A stretch of 8,108 nucleotides of DNA from an uncultured Eubacteriales bacterium (GTDB taxonomy: Bacteria; Bacillota; Clostridia; Christensenellales; Christensenellaceae): NCBI GenBank assembly GCA_905193725.1, contig CAJJPW010000092.1, forward strand, positions 1 through 8,108. The letters are read 5' to 3'. How positions within the stretch are numbered: position 1 is the first letter of the stretch; every line of letters starts with the position of its first letter. Made by a program: the position numbers and the translations under genes. This document shows, piece by piece, positions 1-6,714 of the stretch. Under the pieces are notes generated by a model. That model worked only from the letters and a program-made list of their open reading frames with translations. It made no database searches and was not told the DNA's origin.

Positions 1-317
1 TAGTTAGAGGCACGGCAGCCTCCGCCCGTCTGTGTGATCATCAGAGCGGTCTTTTTCGGGTCGTACTTGCCGCTCTTGAGAGCATCTATCATCTGGCCGA
101 TGACCAGCAGGGCAGGGTAACAGGTGTCGTTGTGGACGTTTTTCAGGCCCTCTTCTACAATCTGCCTTCCAGACGTCTCTAAAAGCTCTACATGGTAACC
201 GGCGCCCTTTAAAATTTGTTCGATGATTTTAAAGTGAACGGGAAGCATCATGGGAAGCAAGATGGTGTAATCCTTTTTCATCTCTTTGGTGAACTCAACA
301 TAGTTTGGTTTAGCCAT
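1..317 (-). CDS. 2-hydroxyacyl-CoA dehydratase-like protein, N-terminal part (partial, runs off window)
   Basis: This is the first 105 codons of a gene that continues beyond position 1. The translation starts MAKPNYVEFTKEMKKDYTIL and reads through HNDTCYPALLVIGQM (Cys66) to QTGGGCRASN (Cys101). The CYP and GGGCRA(S/T)NY motifs are those of the C-terminal half of large 2-hydroxyglutaryl-CoA dehydratase activase-like proteins, which many Clostridia carry as one chain of about 1,400 residues. The cysteines probably ligate an Fe-S cluster, by family analogy. The ATG lies inside the end of the upstream activase gene (overlap ATGGCTAA, 310-317), with an AGAGGG site about 6 bases before it, so translation is probably coupled and the two products probably act together. 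The substrate is unknown. Identification comes from motif recall on a fragment. Confidence 0.8.
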   Translation of the reverse strand, partial: MAKPNYVEFTKEMKKDYTILLPMMLPVHFKIIEQILKGAGYHVELLETSGRQIVEEGLKNVHNDTCYPALLVIGQMIDALKSGKYDPKKTALMITQTGGGCRASN

Positions 318-3252
318 TGTTTTCCCTCTCTTCCATGGCGGCAAGCAGGCTGCGCACCCGAATCTTGACCGCTCCTAAGTTGTCGATTTCGTCTATCTTA
401 ATCTGCGTATACAGTTTATCGCCCTTGCGCAAGATCTCTTTGATCTCGTCTGTGGTGATGGCGTCTAGGCCACAGCCAAAGGAAACCAGCTGGATGAGCT
501 CGGTGTTTTTGGCAGTACACACGTAGCGGGCCGCGTTGTACATCCGGGCGTGGTACGTCCATTGGTTGCGCACCTTGCGCTGTTCCTTTCCCAAAAGATA
601 GCTGACACAGTCCTCAGTAACCACTACAAAGCCCAGTGAGGTGAGCAGCTTGTTGATCCCGTGGTTGATCTCCGGGTCTATATGATACGGCCTTCCCGCA
701 ACCACTACCGTCTTTAGGTGGTGTTCTTTGGCGTAATTTAGCGCCTCTTGTCCCTTTTGTGCCACTGCTTCCCGGTACTGCTGGTAGGCGGCATATGCCT
801 CTTTGGCAGCCTGGTTCACCTCTTTTTGGGAGATGGCAAAGCCAGCTTCCTCCAGATACTGGTGTATCTTCTTGGGGAACACCCGGGGATTGCTGATGTC
901 CACATAGGGGTAGATCAGCTGAACGCCGCTGGGAAGCTCCATATTGGCCTTGATCACCTCGGGATAGTAGGCCACTACCGGGCAGTTAAAGTGGTGGTCG
1001 GCGATCTTTTCATCGAAGTTAAAGGTCATGCAGGGGTAGAAGATGTTTTGGACGCCTGCATTCACCAGCGACCGAATGTGCCCGTGTACCAGTTTGGCAG
1101 GGTAGCAGACGGTATCCGAGGGAATGGTGTTTTGCCCCGAGAGATACAGCGCCTTGGAAGAACGCTCTGACCGCACCACCTCAAAGTCCAGGGAGGTGAA
1201 GAAGGTGTGCCAGAAGGGGTAGTTCTCGTACATATTGAGCACCATAGGGATGCCCATGGTACCGCGGCTGCCTTTTTTGCTCTCATAGGAGGTGAGCAGG
1301 ACGTATTTTTCCCCGATCATATCCGGCAACTGGGTGTTTTGCACCTTGCCTGTCACCGGCCGTTCGCATCGGTTGCCGGCGATGAACTTTTTGCCCCCGG
1401 CAAAAGTGTTCACCGTCAGGTTACAGTGGTTGGTGCACAGATTGCAGCTCACCGCCTTGGAGGAATGGGTAAAGCTCTCCAGCTGCTCTTGAGTGAGTAG
1501 CTGCCCCTTTGCCTGAGCCACATGGTCTTTGGCATATAGTGCTGCCCCAAATGCCCCCATGAGTCCGGCGATTTTTGGGCGGATTACGTCTCGGCCCAGC
1601 TCCATTTCAAAGCTGCGAAGCACCGAGTCGTTTAAGAAGGTGCCCCCTTGGACTACCACGTGTTCTCCCATCTCCTGGGGCGTGCGGAACCGAATGACCT
1701 TATACAGGGCGTTTTTCACCACACTGATGGCTAGGCCAGCGGAGATATCGCTGACGGTTGCCCCGTTTTTCTGGGCCTGTTTCACAGAGGAGTTCATAAA
1801 CACCGTACAACGGGTGCCTAAGTCCACCGGGCGTTTGGCGAATAGCCCCAGTTTGGAGAACTCGCCGATCTCGTACCCCAGGGATTTGGCAAAGGTCTCG
1901 ATAAACGAACCGCATCCAGAGGAACAGGCCTCGTTGAGCACGATATTGTCTATGGTGTCGTTTTTGATCTGGAAGCACTTCATGTCCTGCCCGCCGATGT
2001 CGATGATGAAATCCACATTGGGGTTGAAGTACTTGGCAGCGGTGGCATGAGCCACTGTCTCCACCAGACCAAAATCCATCTCAAAAGCACTTTTGATCAG
2101 GTCTTCCCCATAGCCGGTAACGGCGCTGGCCACGATGGAAAGGCCGGAAGAAGCCTGGGCGTAAATCTGCTCCAGCTGCTCTTTGACGGCGGAGATGGGG
2201 TTGCCCAGATTGTTTTGATAGTGTTCATACAGTATATTTTGGTTTTCGTCCAGCAGCACCATTTTGGTGGTGGTACTGCCTGCGTCTACTCCCAAATACG
2301 CCTGACCCGTATATTCTGCCAGATCGCCATAGCCCACGTCAGACTTCTCGTGACGCTCTAAAAAGGCCTGGTAACTCTCCTCATCGGCAAAGAGGGGAGT
2401 GAGCCCCTTGGTCGCTACCTTGAGCTGAGAGACCCGCAAGAAGATCTCGTGGAGCTCCCCATAGGTATAGCGCACATCTAAGCTGCGAGCGTATAGAGCC
2501 GCGCCCAAAGCGATGAAATACGGCCCCAATTCGGGAAAATGAGCGCCATTCTCGTCTAAATGCAGCTTCTCTTTAAATTGGTTTTGCAGGCCCTTTAAAA
2601 AGGAAAGCGGGCCTCCTAAAAACAGCACGTTGCCCTGGATGGGACGCCCCTGTGCCAACCCAGCAATGGTCTGGTCTACCACCGCGCTGAAAATGCTGGC
2701 GGCGATATTTTCCTTTTCTGCCCCCTGGTTGATCAAGGGCTGTATATCCGTCTTGGCGAATACCCCACACCGAGAGGCGATAGGGTAAATCTTATTGTGT
2801 TTCAGGCTCAACTCATCCAGTGTTTGCAGATCCACATTGAGAAGAGAGGCCATTTGGTCGATAAAGGCGCCTGTCCCACCAGCGCAAGTGCTGTTCATCC
2901 GCTCTTCCAGCGCCCCTTGGAGAAAGATGATTTTGGCGTCTTCTCCGCCCAGCTCGATGACCACATCGGTGCTGGGCTCATACTCCCGCACGGCGCCCGC
3001 TGTGGCAAACACCTCTTGCACAAAGTCCAGATGGGCCTCAGAAGCCATACCCAGCCCTGCGGAACCGGTGATGGCGATTTTCACCAGATGCCCTTCCAGC
3101 TGCTCTTTTAGCTCTTCTATTTTGGCAAGGGCCAACTCACGCACTTTGGATAAGTGCCGCTCGTAACTCTTATAGATAATTTTGTTTTTATCGTCCAGCA
3201 CTACGACCTTAATGGTGGTAGAGCCGACATCTAGTCCTATTTTGTAACTCAT
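310..3252 (-). CDS. Tandem BcrAD/BadFG-type activase ATPase with dehydratase-like C-terminal region (CoA-substrate-specific enzyme activase family)
   Basis: The product has 980 residues. It carries two actin-fold ASKHA ATPase domains of the HgdC/BcrA/BadF type. Domain 1 (about 1-260) opens with IGLDVGSTTIK and has Cys123 (NSTCAGGTGAF) and Cys162 (SRCGVF). Domain 2 (about 318-580) opens with LGVDAGSTTTK and has Cys443/Cys447 (EACSSGCGSF) and Cys482 (TRCTVF). In HgdC the equivalent cysteines hold a [4Fe-4S] cluster, and ATP hydrolysis drives a low-potential electron into a dehydratase. A Cys knot follows (603, 606, 610, 629), then a DUF2229/dehydratase-like region (about 645-970) with VCYPAK (Cys716), YPCMTF (Cys741) and VVVAGRPYHIDP. 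The ATG at 3252 is chosen because AGGAG lies 8 bases upstream and the first domain begins directly after it. A longer frame to 3342 adds 30 residues unlike the family and runs through a 5' UTR hairpin. The physiological substrate is not known for this tandem subfamily. Confidence 0.9.
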   Translation of the reverse strand: MSYKIGLDVGSTTIKVVVLDDKNKIIYKSYERHLSKVRELALAKIEELKEQLEGHLVKIAITGSAGLGMASEAHLDFVQEVFATAGAVREYEPSTDVVIELGGEDAKIIFLQGALEERMNSTCAGGTGAFIDQMASLLNVDLQTLDELSLKHNKIYPIASRCGVFAKTDIQPLINQGAEKENIAASIFSAVVDQTIAGLAQGRPIQGNVLFLGGPLSFLKGLQNQFKEKLHLDENGAHFPELGPYFIALGAALYARSLDVRYTYGELHEIFLRVSQLKVATKGLTPLFADEESYQAFLERHEKSDVGYGDLAEYTGQAYLGVDAGSTTTKMVLLDENQNILYEHYQNNLGNPISAVKEQLEQIYAQASSGLSIVASAVTGYGEDLIKSAFEMDFGLVETVAHATAAKYFNPNVDFIIDIGGQDMKCFQIKNDTIDNIVLNEACSSGCGSFIETFAKSLGYEIGEFSKLGLFAKRPVDLGTRCTVFMNSSVKQAQKNGATVSDISAGLAISVVKNALYKVIRFRTPQEMGEHVVVQGGTFLNDSVLRSFEMELGRDVIRPKIAGLMGAFGAALYAKDHVAQAKGQLLTQEQLESFTHSSKAVSCNLCTNHCNLTVNTFAGGKKFIAGNRCERPVTGKVQNTQLPDMIGEKYVLLTSYESKKGSRGTMGIPMVLNMYENYPFWHTFFTSLDFEVVRSERSSKALYLSGQNTIPSDTVCYPAKLVHGHIRSLVNAGVQNIFYPCMTFNFDEKIADHHFNCPVVAYYPEVIKANMELPSGVQLIYPYVDISNPRVFPKKIHQYLEEAGFAISQKEVNQAAKEAYAAYQQYREAVAQKGQEALNYAKEHHLKTVVVAGRPYHIDPEINHGINKLLTSLGFVVVTEDCVSYLLGKEQRKVRNQWTYHARMYNAARYVCTAKNTELIQLVSFGCGLDAITTDEIKEILRKGDKLYTQIKIDEIDNLGAVKIRVRSLLAAMEERENNG

Positions 3253-3260
3253 ATAATAAG

Positions 3261-3276
3261 CTCCTAAATTGCTCCT
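3261..3276 (-). promoter_or_regulatory. Ribosome binding site of the activase gene, with a second AGGAGC copy
   Basis: On the minus strand AGGAG (3265-3261) sits 8 bases before the ATG at 3252 and fixes the start there. An identical AGGAGC lies 11 bases further upstream (3276-3271) and has no start codon of its own. Confidence 0.75.
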
Positions 3277-3312
3277 GTAAACAGTATATGTATATGTGTA
3301 ACAGCTGCCTCC

Positions 3313-3358
3313 ATATGCGAAAAGGCCCTTATTTTTAGGCACTTTTTATTGCGCATAT
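3313..3358 (-). promoter_or_regulatory. 5' UTR stem-loop of the activase transcript
   Basis: The arms ATATGCG (3358-3352) and CGCATAT (3319-3313) pair perfectly. Inside them AAAAG pairs with CTTTT and GCC with GGC, leaving a loop of about 10 A-rich bases. The structure lies within the roughly 134-nt leader between the promoter and the start codon. It has no U-tract, so it is not an intrinsic terminator. It could affect mRNA stability or bind a regulator. I do not recognise it as a known riboswitch class. Confidence 0.5.
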
Positions 3359-3392
3359 ATCCGACAAAACATAACAAAATTCTCTCAAATAT

Positions 3393-3421
3393 ACTATAAT
3401 ACTTTCCCGATTCAAGGTCAA
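3393..3421 (-). promoter_or_regulatory. Sigma-A-type promoter of the activase operon
   Basis: On the minus strand the -35 box is TTGACC (3421-3416) and the -10 box is TATAGT (3398-3393), with a 17-bp spacer. Each box is one base from consensus. Transcription should begin near 3386, leaving a leader of about 134 nt before the ATG at 3252. Confidence 0.8.
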
Positions 3422-3740
3422 TAGCACATAATGTCATGGAAACAGTGGAAATTTTAGCATGGGGAAAATATAGGGTGTTGGGAGGCCGGAGTTTCCAAAG
3501 TGATGCCAAAAATAGAAACAAAAGAATTGCAGATGAAACGGTAATGGGCCAAATATCATAGAAAAATGAGAAAGGAAAAGGGACAGAAGTTTGGGAGAAA
3601 TGGATCATTCCAAGCATGGAAGAACATTGGCAGGAAAGGAGACAGGGATACTGAGAAAAGAATGAGGCGCCTGCTATGTCCCAAAAAGATGGAAACATAC
3701 CTATACATGAGAAGGGGAAAGCGCTGCGCTGGATTTACCT
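3422..3740. other. Intergenic stretch with no supported gene, purine-rich on the plus strand
   Basis: This region lies between the activase promoter and the terminator of the radical SAM gene. The plus strand is about 70-78% purine over roughly 3481-3660. Three short plus-strand frames are open: 3436-3561 (41 aa), 3566-3742 (58 aa) and 3676-3834 (52 aa, entering the 3' end of the radical SAM gene in antisense). None has a strong ribosome binding site or a recognisable family. A minus-strand frame (3264-3698) overlaps the promoter and is rich in Phe, Ser, Leu and Pro, as expected of a chance translation. No RNA gene or repeat was recognised here. Confidence 0.5.
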
Positions 3741-3773
3741 GAAGAAAGGCCCTATCCTCTTTTATGAGGGGGC
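3741..3773 (-). terminator. Probable intrinsic terminator after the radical SAM gene
   Basis: The hairpin starts in the stop codon. On the minus strand GCCC (3773-3770) and CCTC (3769-3766) pair with GAGG (3759-3756) and GGGC (3752-3749), around an ATAAAA loop with a 3-base bulge ATA. The tail CTTTCTTC is only partly uridine-rich, so efficiency is uncertain. The position, immediately downstream of the gene, supports the call. Confidence 0.5.
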
Positions 3774-4696
3774 TAAGAAACGCCTTTCTCAGAGGGTGGG
3801 ACAATCCCTTGCCCGTCAAAGGATGGGATGAAGCTCTCGCTGGCGGCATCTCCCTCTTGGATAAAGCAGTTTTTTACCCCCAGACGCAGGGCGAAATCCA
3901 GTAGGGACTCATATTCCCGCCTGCTGACCTTGCGGTTGAGCTCTGGATACTGGGGGAGGTGTGACATCGGCGTGTACTGGCTCATCAGGCTCATATAGAT
4001 GTCATCTCCATAGGCATCGTGGAGATAGCGAACGATCTTCTTAGAGGCGGGAAGCTGCCCGGGAAGCAACAGGTGGCGGACGATTACCCCTTTTTGCAGC
4101 AGCCCCTCCTTGGAAAACACACAGGGGCCGGTTTGCCGTACCATCTGCTCTAGGGCCAATGTGGCAAAGTGAGGGTAGTCGGGAGCGTGGGAGTAGCGGG
4201 AGGCCACCTCTTCCTCCAAATATTTCAGATCGGGCAAGAAGATATCCACAGTATCTTCCAAAGAGCGAATGGTATCTATGAGCTCATAGCCGCTGGTGTT
4301 GTACACAACAGGCAGGTGTAGGCCTCTTTCCTGCGCTCGGGCAATTGCCAACCGTATTTGGGGGACGTAGTGGGTGGGGGTGACTAAATTGATGTTATGG
4401 GCCCCCTGTGCCTGAAGCTCCAAAAAGATCTGACTGAGGCGGGGAAGGGAGACCGGAGTTCCCTGATGCTCCCGGCTGATCTGCCGGTTTTGGCAGTACA
4501 CACAGCCCAATGTGCAGTGGGAGAAAAACACGGTACCCGAGCCATGGGTATGGGAAAGACAGGGCTCCTCCCAAAAGTGCAGGGCAGCTCTGCCGGCAAA
4601 GACCTCCTGTGTGGCGCCGCAGTACCCCTTTTGGCCGGCCAATCGGTTGACGCCACACTTTCTAGGACACAGATTGCAGTTTTTGAGCTCCTCCAT
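3773..4696 (-). CDS. Radical SAM protein of the PflX/COG1313 type (pyruvate formate-lyase activase-like)
   Basis: The product has 307 residues. The radical SAM cluster motif is CTLGCVYCQN, with Cys61, Cys65 and Cys68 in CxxxCxxC spacing. These ligate the [4Fe-4S] cluster that cleaves S-adenosylmethionine. The N-terminus holds four more cysteines (7, 10, 14, 26; CNLCPRKCG...GYCG), a hallmark of the COG1313 group that suggests a zinc or second Fe-S site. Later landmarks are NLVTPTHYVPQI (103-114), VVYNTSGYE (130-138) and DIFLPDLKY (151-159). The family is named after PflA for sequence similarity only; its substrate is not established. The ATG at 4696 follows GAGGAGG with a 5-base gap. The gene lies 80 bp after the O-acetylhomoserine sulfhydrylase gene, with no clear terminator or promoter between, so it is probably co-transcribed and then also under the T-box. 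A full-length, intact gene. Confidence 0.88.
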   Translation of the reverse strand: MEELKNCNLCPRKCGVNRLAGQKGYCGATQEVFAGRAALHFWEEPCLSHTHGSGTVFFSHCTLGCVYCQNRQISREHQGTPVSLPRLSQIFLELQAQGAHNINLVTPTHYVPQIRLAIARAQERGLHLPVVYNTSGYELIDTIRSLEDTVDIFLPDLKYLEEEVASRYSHAPDYPHFATLALEQMVRQTGPCVFSKEGLLQKGVIVRHLLLPGQLPASKKIVRYLHDAYGDDIYMSLMSQYTPMSHLPQYPELNRKVSRREYESLLDFALRLGVKNCFIQEGDAASESFIPSFDGQGIVPPSEKGVS

Positions 4697-4776
4697 GACT
4701 TCCTCCTCAGTGAAAAAGCCCCCACTGCTAGGCCATAGGTGGCCGGCAATGGAGGCAATAAGTTTGCGCTTAATGG

Positions 4777-6042
4777 TTACGCCTTTTGCAACGCTTGTTC
4801 GATGTCTTCCAGAATATCGTCGATATTCTCCAGCCCCACAGATAAGCGGATGAGGCCAGGGGTGATGCCGGCGGCTACCAGCTGCTCATCGGTGAGTTGA
4901 CGATGGGTAGAGGTGGCAGGGTGTAGCACGCAGGTGCGAATGTCTGCTACGTGAACTACTAAAGAAGCTAGCTTGAGACTGTCGATAAACCGAGCGGCAG
5001 CATCTCTCCCCCCCTTGATGGAGAAGGCGATGACTCCGCTGCATCCCTTGGGCAGGTATTTTTCCGCCCGTTCTTTATAGAAATTGCCCTCCAAAGTGGG
5101 GTAATTCACGAACTCTACCTTATCGCAAGAAGCCAAATAGTGTGCTACCTTGTCGGCATTTTGGCAGTGGCGCTCCATGCGCAGAGGCAGCGTCTCCATG
5201 CCTAAGTTGAGCAAAAACGCCCCCATGGCGCTTTGGCAGGAGCCCAAATCCCTCATGAGCTGAACCCGGGCTTTGGTGATATAAGCTGCCTGGCCAAAGG
5301 ACTCGGTGTAAATAAGGCCGTGGTACGAGTCATCCGGCGTGGTGAGACCGGGGAAGTCCCCTGCTGTCCAGTCGAACTTGCCGCTGTCTACGATCACGCC
5401 GCCTACCTGCACGGCGTGCCCATCTAGGTACTTGGTGGTGGAGTGGGTTACGATGTCCGCGCCAAACTCAATGGGGCGGCACAACACAGGGGTGGCAAAA
5501 GTGTTGTCGATAATCAGCGGCACATGGTTGTCGTGTGCCAGCTTGGCGAATTTCTCAATATCCAACACGGCGATGGCAGGGTTGGCGATGGTTTCACCGA
5601 ATACTGCCTTGGTGTTTTTGCGGAACTCCTTTTGGATTTCCTCCACAGGAGTTTCAGGATCTACAAAGGTAACATCTACGCCCATCTTTTTCATGGTCAC
5701 TGCAAACAGGTTGAGAGTACCACCGTAGATGGTAGTGGTGCTGATAAAATGATCTCCTGCCCCCAAGATGTTCAGCAGGGCGATCAGGTTGGCTGCCTGT
5801 CCGGAAGAGGTGCAAAGGGCGCCTACTCCCCCTTCTAGAGCGGCGATTTTTTGTTCAACTGCATCCACTGTGGGGTTGGCGAGACGGGTATAGAAAAACC
5901 CCGGTGCGGTCAGATCAAACAGCTCTCCCACATGTTGGGTGGATTCATAAGTAAACGTAGTGCTTTGGGCGATAGGCAAAACTCTTGGTTCGCCATTTTT
6001 GGGGGAATACCCTTCGTGCAGACATTGTGTTTCAATTTTCAT
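4777..6042 (-). CDS. metY: O-acetylhomoserine sulfhydrylase (O-acetylhomoserine aminocarboxypropyltransferase), PLP enzyme
   Basis: The product has 421 residues, the usual length for the family. It makes homocysteine from O-acetylhomoserine and sulfide, one step before methionine, in the cytoplasm. It belongs to the Cys/Met-metabolism PLP family (fold type I). Lys204 in HSTTKYLDGH is the PLP Schiff-base lysine. Asp179 (IIDNTFATP) contacts the pyridine nitrogen. Tyr51/Arg53 (FFYTRLANPT) and SSGQAA (79-84) bind cofactor phosphate. Arg399 (IRLSVGLE) binds the substrate carboxylate. The start is the ATG at 6042 (MKIETQCLHEGY), which matches the usual N-terminus and has AAGGAG about 10 bases upstream. 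The ATG at 6048 is possible; the GTG at 6051 abuts the ribosome binding site and is unlikely. Cystathionine gamma-synthase is a related alternative, but the N-terminus and C-terminal HPATSTHRQL context favour the sulfhydrylase. Expression is under the T-box leader upstream. Confidence 0.93.
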   Translation of the reverse strand: MKIETQCLHEGYSPKNGEPRVLPIAQSTTFTYESTQHVGELFDLTAPGFFYTRLANPTVDAVEQKIAALEGGVGALCTSSGQAANLIALLNILGAGDHFISTTTIYGGTLNLFAVTMKKMGVDVTFVDPETPVEEIQKEFRKNTKAVFGETIANPAIAVLDIEKFAKLAHDNHVPLIIDNTFATPVLCRPIEFGADIVTHSTTKYLDGHAVQVGGVIVDSGKFDWTAGDFPGLTTPDDSYHGLIYTESFGQAAYITKARVQLMRDLGSCQSAMGAFLLNLGMETLPLRMERHCQNADKVAHYLASCDKVEFVNYPTLEGNFYKERAEKYLPKGCSGVIAFSIKGGRDAAARFIDSLKLASLVVHVADIRTCVLHPATSTHRQLTDEQLVAAGITPGLIRLSVGLENIDDILEDIEQALQKA

Positions 6043-6052
6043 GGACATCACT

Positions 6053-6058
6053 CTCCTT
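6053..6058 (-). promoter_or_regulatory. Ribosome binding site deciding the metY start
   Basis: AAGGAG on the minus strand. The spacing is 10 bases to the ATG at 6042, 4 bases to the ATG at 6048, and almost none to the GTG at 6051. This argues against the longest reading frame. Confidence 0.7.
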
Positions 6059-6094
6059 GTCGTTTGGCATCTTCAGTAAATTACAATTTAAAAT

Positions 6095-6124
6095 AAAAAA
6101 TCCCGCCTCCTGATTGAAGACGAG
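6095..6124 (-). terminator. T-box-controlled intrinsic terminator
   Basis: CTCGTCTTC (6124-6116) pairs with GGAGGCGGG (6110-6102) over 9 bp, including G-U pairs, around the loop AATCA. TTTTTT (6100-6095) follows after one A. It sits directly after the T-box core and competes with the antiterminator. Confidence 0.8.
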
Positions 6125-6361
6125 CTGCGTTCCCGTGGTACCACTTCACTTTGTCCCTGCCTTGCGGCAAAAGACCTCAAAAAGTACGAATCATACTTTT
6201 CCCGCGATAACAGGCGGTTGCCGTCGCAGCCTAGCGGCATAGCCGTTCGGTGCGCCATTTAAGGGCCATTTTCCATCTCGCCGCGTTGCCTTTTTTCAGC
6301 TGCCAAGGCTCTCTAGAAACGCATAAGAGATTTACTTTCCCCATCATCATGTTTTAAAATT
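6095..6361 (-). promoter_or_regulatory. T-box leader (tRNA-sensing riboswitch) of metY, probably tRNA-Met specific
   Basis: The minus strand carries the T-box core AGTGGTACCACGGGAACGC (6145-6127). Stem I landmarks are AGTAA (6336-6332, S-turn strand), AGAGAGCC (6314-6307), ATCTC/GAGAT and GCGTT/AACGC helices, and a GCCTT/AAGGC distal stem. Further on are a hairpin AAAAGTA/TACTTTT (6200-6180) and a TGCC-GCAA-GGCA stem III (6169-6158). In the specifier loop the 3' strand reads GGAAAATGG just before CCC, so the specifier is probably AUG (6269-6267). The UGGU bulge pairs with a tRNA ending in ACCA. That suits tRNA-Met (discriminator A) and disfavours tRNA-Cys (U) and tRNA-Asn (G). Uncharged tRNA should stabilise the antiterminator and switch metY on. 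The T-box itself is secure; the specificity is inferred by hand folding. Confidence 0.9.
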
Positions 6362-6367
6362 GGGTCA

Positions 6368-6396
6368 ATCATAGCATATTTTTAGGTCTATGTCAA
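6368..6396 (-). promoter_or_regulatory. Sigma-A-type promoter of the T-box/metY unit
   Basis: On the minus strand a consensus -35 TTGACA (6396-6391), a 17-bp spacer, and a -10 TATGAT (6373-6368). The start point should be near 6361, just before stem I of the T-box. Confidence 0.88.
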
Positions 6397-6498
6397 TAAG
6401 CTGATATAGAAGCTGTTTTTCAGGACAAGGCTATAGCCAGATGCTGCCACAAATACAGAAGTCGAACTCATGAAATAATAGACAAGCTGAAAATATTC
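6397..6498. other. Spacer between divergent promoters
   Basis: About 100 bp separates the minus-strand metY promoter from the plus-strand riboswitch promoter. It holds a 10-bp perfect palindrome GGCTATAGCC (6429-6438). No open frame or known operator was recognised. Confidence 0.4.
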
Positions 6499-6527
6499 TT
6501 GCACGATCCGCCGTTTGCTGGTATAAT
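6499..6527 (+). promoter_or_regulatory. Sigma-A-type promoter with extended -10, upstream of the Mn riboswitch
   Basis: TTGCAC (6499-6504), a 17-bp spacer, and TATAAT (6522-6527), preceded by TGG, which gives an extended -10 TGnTATAAT. Transcription should start near 6534, immediately before the aptamer. Confidence 0.88.
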
Positions 6528-6534
6528 AAATCAC

Positions 6535-6698
6535 GCAAATGAGGGAGTAGTTGGCGCAAAATTGCGCGGCAAGTCAACATACTGGCCAACCGGCCTGGCT
6601 TGCCTTAATAAATGAGACTCATGGGCAGCAGAAAAAGTCTAGCTGTGCATGAAGCCTAAAAAGAGATGTTACAGCTTGTAAGAGGCTGTATTTTTTTT
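6535..6698 (+). promoter_or_regulatory. yybP-ykoY manganese riboswitch with transcriptional expression platform
   Basis: The conserved aptamer strings are present in order: GGGAGTAG (6543-6550), a GCGCAA/TTGCGC hairpin (6554-6567), GTCAACATAC (6573-6582), and AATGAGACTCATGG (6611-6624). ATGAG (6539-6543) can pair with CTCAT (6618-6622) to close the structure, and GGCAAG (6568-6573) with CTTGCC (6599-6604). In this family the two conserved loops bind Mn2+ and usually turn expression on. AGCTGT (6641-6646) can pair with ACAGCT (6671-6676), the 5' arm of the downstream terminator, a plausible antiterminator. The downstream frame starts as MntP, a classic target of this riboswitch, which supports the call independently. 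Exact ends and helix pairings are hand-drawn. Confidence 0.87.
6670..6698 (+). terminator. Riboswitch-controlled intrinsic terminator
   Basis: TACAGCTT (6670-6677) and AGGCTGTA (6683-6690) form an 8-bp stem with one G-U pair around a GTAAG loop. Eight Ts follow (6691-6698). It ends 16 bases before the start codon, so read-through must be licensed by the riboswitch. Confidence 0.88.
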
Positions 6699-6714
6699 GC
6701 GGGGGACGAAGATC

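Noticed and set aside
748..1170. Plus-strand 140-codon frame inside the activase gene
   Set aside because: It is antisense to well-conserved coding sequence and has no family features.
3253..3342. 30-residue N-terminal extension of the activase protein
   Set aside because: The extension comes from the leader hairpin region, and the ATG at 3252 has a good ribosome binding site and the conserved family start.
3264..3698. Minus-strand 144-codon frame upstream of the activase gene
   Set aside because: It overlaps the activase promoter and leader, is dominated by Phe, Ser, Leu and Cys, and matches no family I recognise.
4697..4776. Terminator or promoter between metY and the radical SAM gene
   Set aside because: A GGCC-acctat-GGCC palindrome and a short T run are present, but they are not joined as a stem with a U-tract, and the best -35/-10 pair is poor.
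6697..6714. TTG start for the hybrid gene, six codons before the ATG
   Set aside because: It begins inside the terminator U-tract and spans the ribosome binding site; the ATG at 6715 is the normal MntP start.
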